This document shows positions 58,418 to 64,000 of a DNA stretch of 64,000 nt, piece by piece (position 1 is the stretch's first letter; each line of letters starts with the position of its first letter). The notes beneath the pieces were generated by a model. That model saw only the letters and a list, made by a program, of their open reading frames with translations, did no database searches and had not been told where the DNA came from. The translations under genes were made by a program, and so were the position numbers. Source of the stretch: Colius striatus (Eukaryota; Chordata; Aves; Coliiformes; Coliidae); assembly GCF_028858725.1 (NCBI RefSeq), contig NC_084774.1, positions 11,072,001 to 11,136,000 on the forward strand, written 5' to 3'.

Positions 58418-61400
58418 CTGCAGAAAAACCACAAGGCAATGGTTTTCTTAAGAACCTTATTATGTCACAGAGTGCCACTCACATTTTGTAACTCTCACAG
58501 CATAAGTGTACTTACACCAGGTTATTTTAAAGGATATTAAAGTAAAAACCCTTTATTAAGTGACCTAATCTCCAAGAGTGGTTAGAGCCAAGCAGTGCAT
58601 TAGAATGAGGCACTTTCAACTAATTTTTCACACTGCTGAGTATAAAACCAATTTAGAATCTTACAAGTCCTTCAGTAGCTCCTAATCAGATTAGCTGTAT
58701 TGTCTCTTCTTCAGAGCTGCAGTGTGATTATGGTAATTTTTGTCCAGTGATTTAGTTTTCCTCAAAGCCCTTAAAATTTTGCCTATTTACACTACTAACA
58801 GACAAGGAGAAAATACAAAGAATAGGTAAAAGGGCCATTTCACACCCCAACAGCAGACATCCAGGGCACTAGAGCAACAGAAATGTAGGATATCTAACTT
58901 CTTTTTGCCATTCACCAGTGCAAATAATGGTTGCAGCAAGAACCTCCGGACATCAGGTGGAATCTTTACCTGAGCTCCACAAGCGACCCAAAGCATGACC
59001 TAGAGCAGGCAGCTCCATTTCCTATGGCCCAATTCTGTCCCCATGGGTAGACAGCTACTGGAGAGAACATCCTAACCAAATGCTAGCAGCCCCAATAACA
59101 ACATGCTTTGAACAGCTTTAACCACAAGAAGAAAAGTTAAACCAAAAAGAATGTAGAGGAGCACAAGCTTTTGTAATCAAGCAGCCCTAAGTACAAGTTG
59201 GGTTAGGTCAACAACCCAAGATTTAAGCCTAATTATTTAAGGGGTCTTTGAGCCACACTACTTACACCCTTAGAATCATGACAAAGATTTTTTTGCATAT
59301 GTCTTTAAACAAGAAAATTTTATGCATATACACACACAGTTGGTCACTATCAACAGCAACAGGTCTCTTGTCAATGCTGCTACACAGACCGAGTGCAGAC
59401 ACGAAGCAATTGTTCACCGATGAAGCTCAGTTGCAGCATCAATACAGAGCACCCCAAAATAATGCATGAACACAGTCCTCCTTCACAGCTGTCAGAATCA
59501 CAACCGAAAGCTCTGCTGGCCATCACTGCTGCACATTCACCAGTGTAATAAAGGAACATTTTTGTTGAAAATAATTCAAAGAGCATTGAGTCCTTTCTGA
59601 GTGCCACCAGGGTCAATTCCTCATCGAGAACCACAAGAACACTTTAGTTTCAAGCTTCCAGTGTAAGAGCCAGAATCCAAAAGCAACATGAAAACATGTG
59701 ACTTTGCTGGCATATAATTCTTGCCACAGTTTTAAGCAGCACACTAACAGCATTTTGGTATTCCTTTCATTCCAGCTATTACAACCTGGGCAACCACTAT
59801 GTGCTGGCAGTTACCACCACTGAGCTACAGCCTATCCTAAAAGCCAGCTGTGGGTACATAAAGATTACAAAACATTACAAAGCATGTAAACACTCTAATG
59901 GAGTAAATAAATCAGTTTTGACAAAGACTATTTCAATTCTAAATAGAGGTAAAATGTTGTGATCCTCTGTTATTAACTTCTTAAAAATAGAGAGTGTCTA
60001 TCACAAGTACAACTTCAACTTTTGGGTTTTTGTTAACATCTCCAATAAGGTCTTTTTACTGTATTATAGCAACTCAGGCAAGGCAAGCATAGAATCACAA
60101 GGGTTGGAAGGGACCTCAAAAGATGACCTAGTCCAGCTCTCTTGCCAGAGCAGGACCACATAGAGTAGGTCACACAGGAACTCATCCAGCTGGGTTTTGA
60201 ATGTCTCCGGGGAATAAAAAGCTGCATCTTTTTTCAGGGATCAAGACCACAACAATTACATTCAAAACTGCACAAGGAAGTACCACCAACATGAGTTTAT
60301 TTGTTAAACTGCAGGTGTTGCCATGTAGTAAACTGTCTCCTATATTCTGATGTCACAAACATGTAATTATACAGCAATAACCACACCCCAGCACTTAGTA
60401 CTTAATTGGAAAGTATGATAGTCATACATGTATATTCAGGTCCTTAAAATGAAGGCTACCCTGAAACACTCGTCTGAAAACTAAAAAGCAAACAACAAAC
60501 CAAACCAAACAAACAACACACGCCTATTTTCAGTCAACAACAAAATGTTTATCATGTAAAAATAGCTCTTTTTTTTTAAGCTGTTTGAGTACAAGCAGAT
60601 GGAAAAGGCCAGCACTGGAGGGAACTATCAAACATCTTTTATTGCTTTGACTGATAAAGTTGGAAATAAAACAGATGAGCTTTCTCATACATGTGCCCTC
60701 ACCCAGCTCTCATAACACACCATAAGGAATAGCATCACATTTAAGGGGTGCTTCAATGAGACAAACACATCTAAATGTAATAGTGAAGCTTAATGACAGG
60801 AATAGTCAACTGGCTTATAGAAAAATAGCTATGAAAAATGTTACTGGAATTACACTCTCTACAGTGTACCTGAAACCTTGCAAATCATCAAATGTCCACT
60901 GTTTTTATCTACACTGGTCTTTCTGTTTCTGATTCAGAATTGGTTTGCCCTGTTCCTGTACAGCACAACAGGAATTTACATTAAAGCATGTGTATAGATA
61001 TTCTTTACAGACAATATGTCATTGGTAAGTAAATAAATGCCAACTCAAACAAGCACCTTACAGACAAACAACAAATACTAAATGCCCACTCCAGAGAAGT
61101 AAGATACATCAGAAGTGCAAAGTCTGCTTCATTAGAGTGCACCTCCACCTAATTACTCTAAAAAAAACAAACCAAAAACCAACCAACCCACTAAGGTACA
61201 CAGTTAGATAATCACTAGGCTTTCAACTATACTTTCAACCTTAAGTATCAATTGGCTTGCCTATTACAAGCCTGTTGAGAAAGTTTTAAAAGCTGTTCCT
61301 CAAGGACTTCTAAGTATTACAGGTCTGTGAAGAACTATCCAAAGAATGTTCTTTGCAGAGGAAGTACTGATCTGGAATAAAAAGTTGGCTGAAATGATTC

Positions 61401-64000
61401 GCTGTAGTTTTTCTAAGTCACAAAAAGAGCTTTTCTCCCACTGCTATCAAAAGCCTTCAGTGTGCAAAACTGAGTAAGTTTTATTTACAGGTCAATTTTT
61501 ATAGCAAAAAGCCACTGGAAGTGAGGATAGAAATGAGGATGTAAAAGAGAGATGGGGGAGCACACACAGAAATAACATGTCAAAAGCCAGCTTCATCAAA
61601 AGTCCTACCTTACACGTGCTAAGAGTGAAACAGAAGCTTCTTAAGTCCTACATTTTCAAAGTTAAACACTTAAGTTGGGTGCCAGTGTTAATCTATTTCA
61701 AGAGCTTAAAGAAAAGTGACTTGCCAGTAACTCTAGTTTTCTTAGCCTTCTTCTTCCACATCCTGCAAATGAAAGAAGTCTGCTCAGACTAAGCCATGCA
61801 TCCACCTACAAGGGAGCAGAGAGGCACACTGCTCTGAGTCATGTGCCAAGACACAAGACCATCCCTTTCCTACAGTCAGCAACTTCCTTAAATACTAATT
61901 AAGCCTTGTCACTCAGGGCAGAAAGGGAATGAAAATAGCATAGAACTACAACCTTCAGACACAAAAAGGGCACAGGAAGAGGGATAAACATGCTGGAAGT
62001 GTAGATAGCAAGGGAAGCAAGAGGCAGTTTTTTCCATGCCAGAAGTCCATTCTCTACTGTTCAAGTACACCTTCAGCACAGCAGCTGTACCACGCTGCTC
62101 GGGCAGGAGGCAGCCTGGCCTTTCACACCATCCATGGTATCTGAATGCCAGCTCTGGCACATTCCACTGATTCAGTTTAATCCAGACATTATAAAAAATA
62201 TGGAACTTTGGCAGCAGACCTCCCTTCATCCTCCCCAGGTGAAGGCAACAGTTTACAGGGAACAACAGCCAAGCAATAGGAAACAGAAGGGTGAAATCCT
62301 TACAGACACACCTGGCTAGATGAACCTCATGGGCACAGAACAGATTTGTGTGGAACTGCAGGTTAATATTTCAAAAGGCAATATGAAACTATTCATATTT
62401 GTCAAAAATAAACTACCCTGGAAACTAGCCATTTTCCTCTTCTATGGCACTCCTTTCACAAAACACTTTGGCAAATTGGTATCTGCCAGAGCTCAGGAAG
62501 GATGTGGTTCTTACAGGGCAGAAACTGATGACACACGGTGTTTAACAAGTCTGCAGTGTTATTAACAAATCCAAGGGGATACAGGTGAGAGGCAACTCAC
62601 AGCTACATGTTCCCCACCTCACACAAAATTTCAAAGAATCTGAAACTCAAAGGATTGAGCACTTCACCTGATCCACTGGCAGAGAAGACTGCCTCCTGCA
62701 TTTGAGAAAAAGCAGATGCTGTGCCATCAAGAATTAACTGAGACCACAAGTAACATTCCCAAGAGATTCCCGAGGGGAGTATTTACTCATGAAGTAAGGA
62801 TGTCAAGTGTCCAATTAATCAGCAGTGCTAATAACCTCTGAACATAAAGAAACTTCTCTCCATGGAAACTCTTTACTGGTCACTAACTGCATTCATCAGC
62901 TACGTAACACAGTCCAGCCTGCACATTTACAGCTGTAGTCATCATCCAGTCAGGGTGAAACCATCTGCCAGAAGGATGATTCCCAATTACACAGAGTGCA
63001 ATTCCATCACATGAGCATGTCTTTGGGATGTGATGGGGACAGTGTCAGAAGCAGGAAACTTCTTAGCCAAAGAAAATAAATCCACCTCAGTGAGAAACAG
63101 GGGTTTCCTTAAGATAGACTGCTGCTCAGTTCTAAAGTGTAACTTCCCATGTGATTCAAGTGCTTCACCAAGCCTGCTTTGCTGCTTACAGGATACAAAC
63201 CACAGCATCCAATTACTGAAATCAGGAACACATTACAGCACTCTCTGGAGAAACCAAGGCCTGGGACTTTGGGGAAGGAAGAGGAGAGTATGTGTTGTGA
63301 TGGATATACAGGAACCAGGACAGTAGGAGCAAAGAGTTGCTACAGGCATTGGCAGCTGGGGAACATAAATGCAGAAAGATCTATTTGCAGTTTGTTCTTC
63401 ACATCATATTTATGCATGACTTGGACAAGATACAGCTACAGAGCACTAGGTCTAGACTTCACTAGGTTTGTGCAGGTAATCCATCAAACTGTCAGCATTT
63501 TCTAAAGTATCTAGCTGAAGAAAGAGATTGAGTATCTGTCTTTAAGGACAGTCCCAAGGGAGGAAGAATATGAAACAAACTATTCCAGACTTTACACTCC
63601 TCTTAAATGAAGTATCTGTGGGGTACACTCCAGGGCAACACACGTATGGGGAAAAAGTTGAATCTTATTTAGTTCCTGGAGTGGCTGCTGCAGACCAAAC
63701 ACCTTCCATCAGAAGAAGGCTGTGCTGAGAGCCTATGAAAACATCAGATCTGCCTTTGCTTGGCAGCTTCTCTCCTGCCATCACATTCCTCCCTGGGGAA
63801 GAATAAGATTAGGAGGGACAAGGAGCACTCAACATAATCGATGCACAACATCCCACATCTCAGCATAGACAGCTGAGGCTGCAAGGTATTGTAACTTCTC
63901 ATGCACAAGAGCTCAGAGTCATTACCACCTTGAGCACTTGGAGAGAGAATCAATCTTTTGAGGTTGAAGAAATGGGGAAAAAAGAGAAGGAAAGAGGAGG
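58418..64000 (-). other. OSBPL2: OSBPL2 first intron(s), open at the window edge
   Basis: At least 5.5 kb lies upstream of the exon ending at 58417. Apart from one CR1 3' end (60088-60235) and A/C-rich simple sequence around 60485-60520 and 61160-61190, I see no exon, RNA gene or other repeat. The first coding exon was searched for by its expected FFDAVTG coding sequence and not found. Confidence 0.6.
60088..60235 (-). mobile_element. CR1 LINE 3' end in OSBPL2 intron (minus-strand orientation, sense to OSBPL2)
   Basis: catagaatcacaagggttgg, aagggacctcaaaagatgac and catccagctgggttttgaat are the classic reverse-complement CR1 3' terminus. Confidence 0.88.

Noticed and set aside
61735-61765. 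Possible OSBPL2 first coding exon (minus strand, acidic GATGTGGAAGAAGAAG)
   Set aside because: It has an AG before it but no GT donor, and does not encode the expected N-terminus; no initiating ATG fits.
58418-64000. Search for RNA genes, CRISPR-like arrays or extra genes in the long OSBPL2 intron
   Set aside because: Only one CR1 end and low-complexity A-rich or CAAA-type stretches were seen. No tRNA-like fold, array or coding similarity could be supported.

Overview
The window reads as a bird genome. Introns are short, and the interspersed repeats are 3' ends of CR1 LINEs, the typical avian/reptilian retrotransposon. The three genes LAMA5, ADRM1 and OSBPL2 are neighbours, and I recall the same neighbourhood at human 20q13.33. 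All identities come from reading the translated exons and comparing them with remembered human proteins. No database search was run.

Layout. (1) Positions 447-32838, plus strand: the 3' four fifths of LAMA5 (laminin alpha-5), 65 in-frame exons encoding 3,014 residues and the stop. In order they encode an LE array, the large domain IVb, a second LE array, the L4a domain, a third LE array, the coiled coil, and LG1 to LG5. The 3'UTR runs to a polyA signal at 33902. (2) Positions about 34250-40830, minus strand: complete ADRM1 (RPN13, the proteasomal ubiquitin receptor), nine coding exons for 405 residues plus a non-coding first exon in a CpG island. It lies tail to tail with LAMA5, about 0.3 kb apart. 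(3) Positions about 41700 to past 64000, minus strand: OSBPL2 (ORP2), twelve coding exons for 468 residues. Only the short first coding exon is missing, presumably beyond 64000. Its 3' end lies about 0.9 kb upstream of the ADRM1 promoter. Base composition changes sharply near 41.5 kb, from GC-rich compact LAMA5/ADRM1 to AT-rich OSBPL2 with long introns.

The three genes do not form a pathway. LAMA5 builds basement membranes, ADRM1 delivers ubiquitinated substrates to the 26S proteasome, and OSBPL2 moves sterol and phosphoinositide between membranes.

The best candidate for something undescribed is a tandem pair of homologous exons inside LAMA5 domain IVb (8a at 5533-5671, 8b at 5944-6073). They have identical splice phases (0 in, 1 out). 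Each joins exons 7 and 9 in frame, but including both creates a TAA exactly at the junction and skipping both shifts the frame. This is the signature of mutually exclusive alternative exons. The swap would exchange a C-x-x-C pair and a glycosylation sequon for a basic RRR patch. Other points are two GC-AG introns forced by reading frame (one in LAMA5, one in OSBPL2), a furin-like RQRR in LG1, and a plus-strand YY1-type motif suggesting divergent transcription from the ADRM1 promoter.
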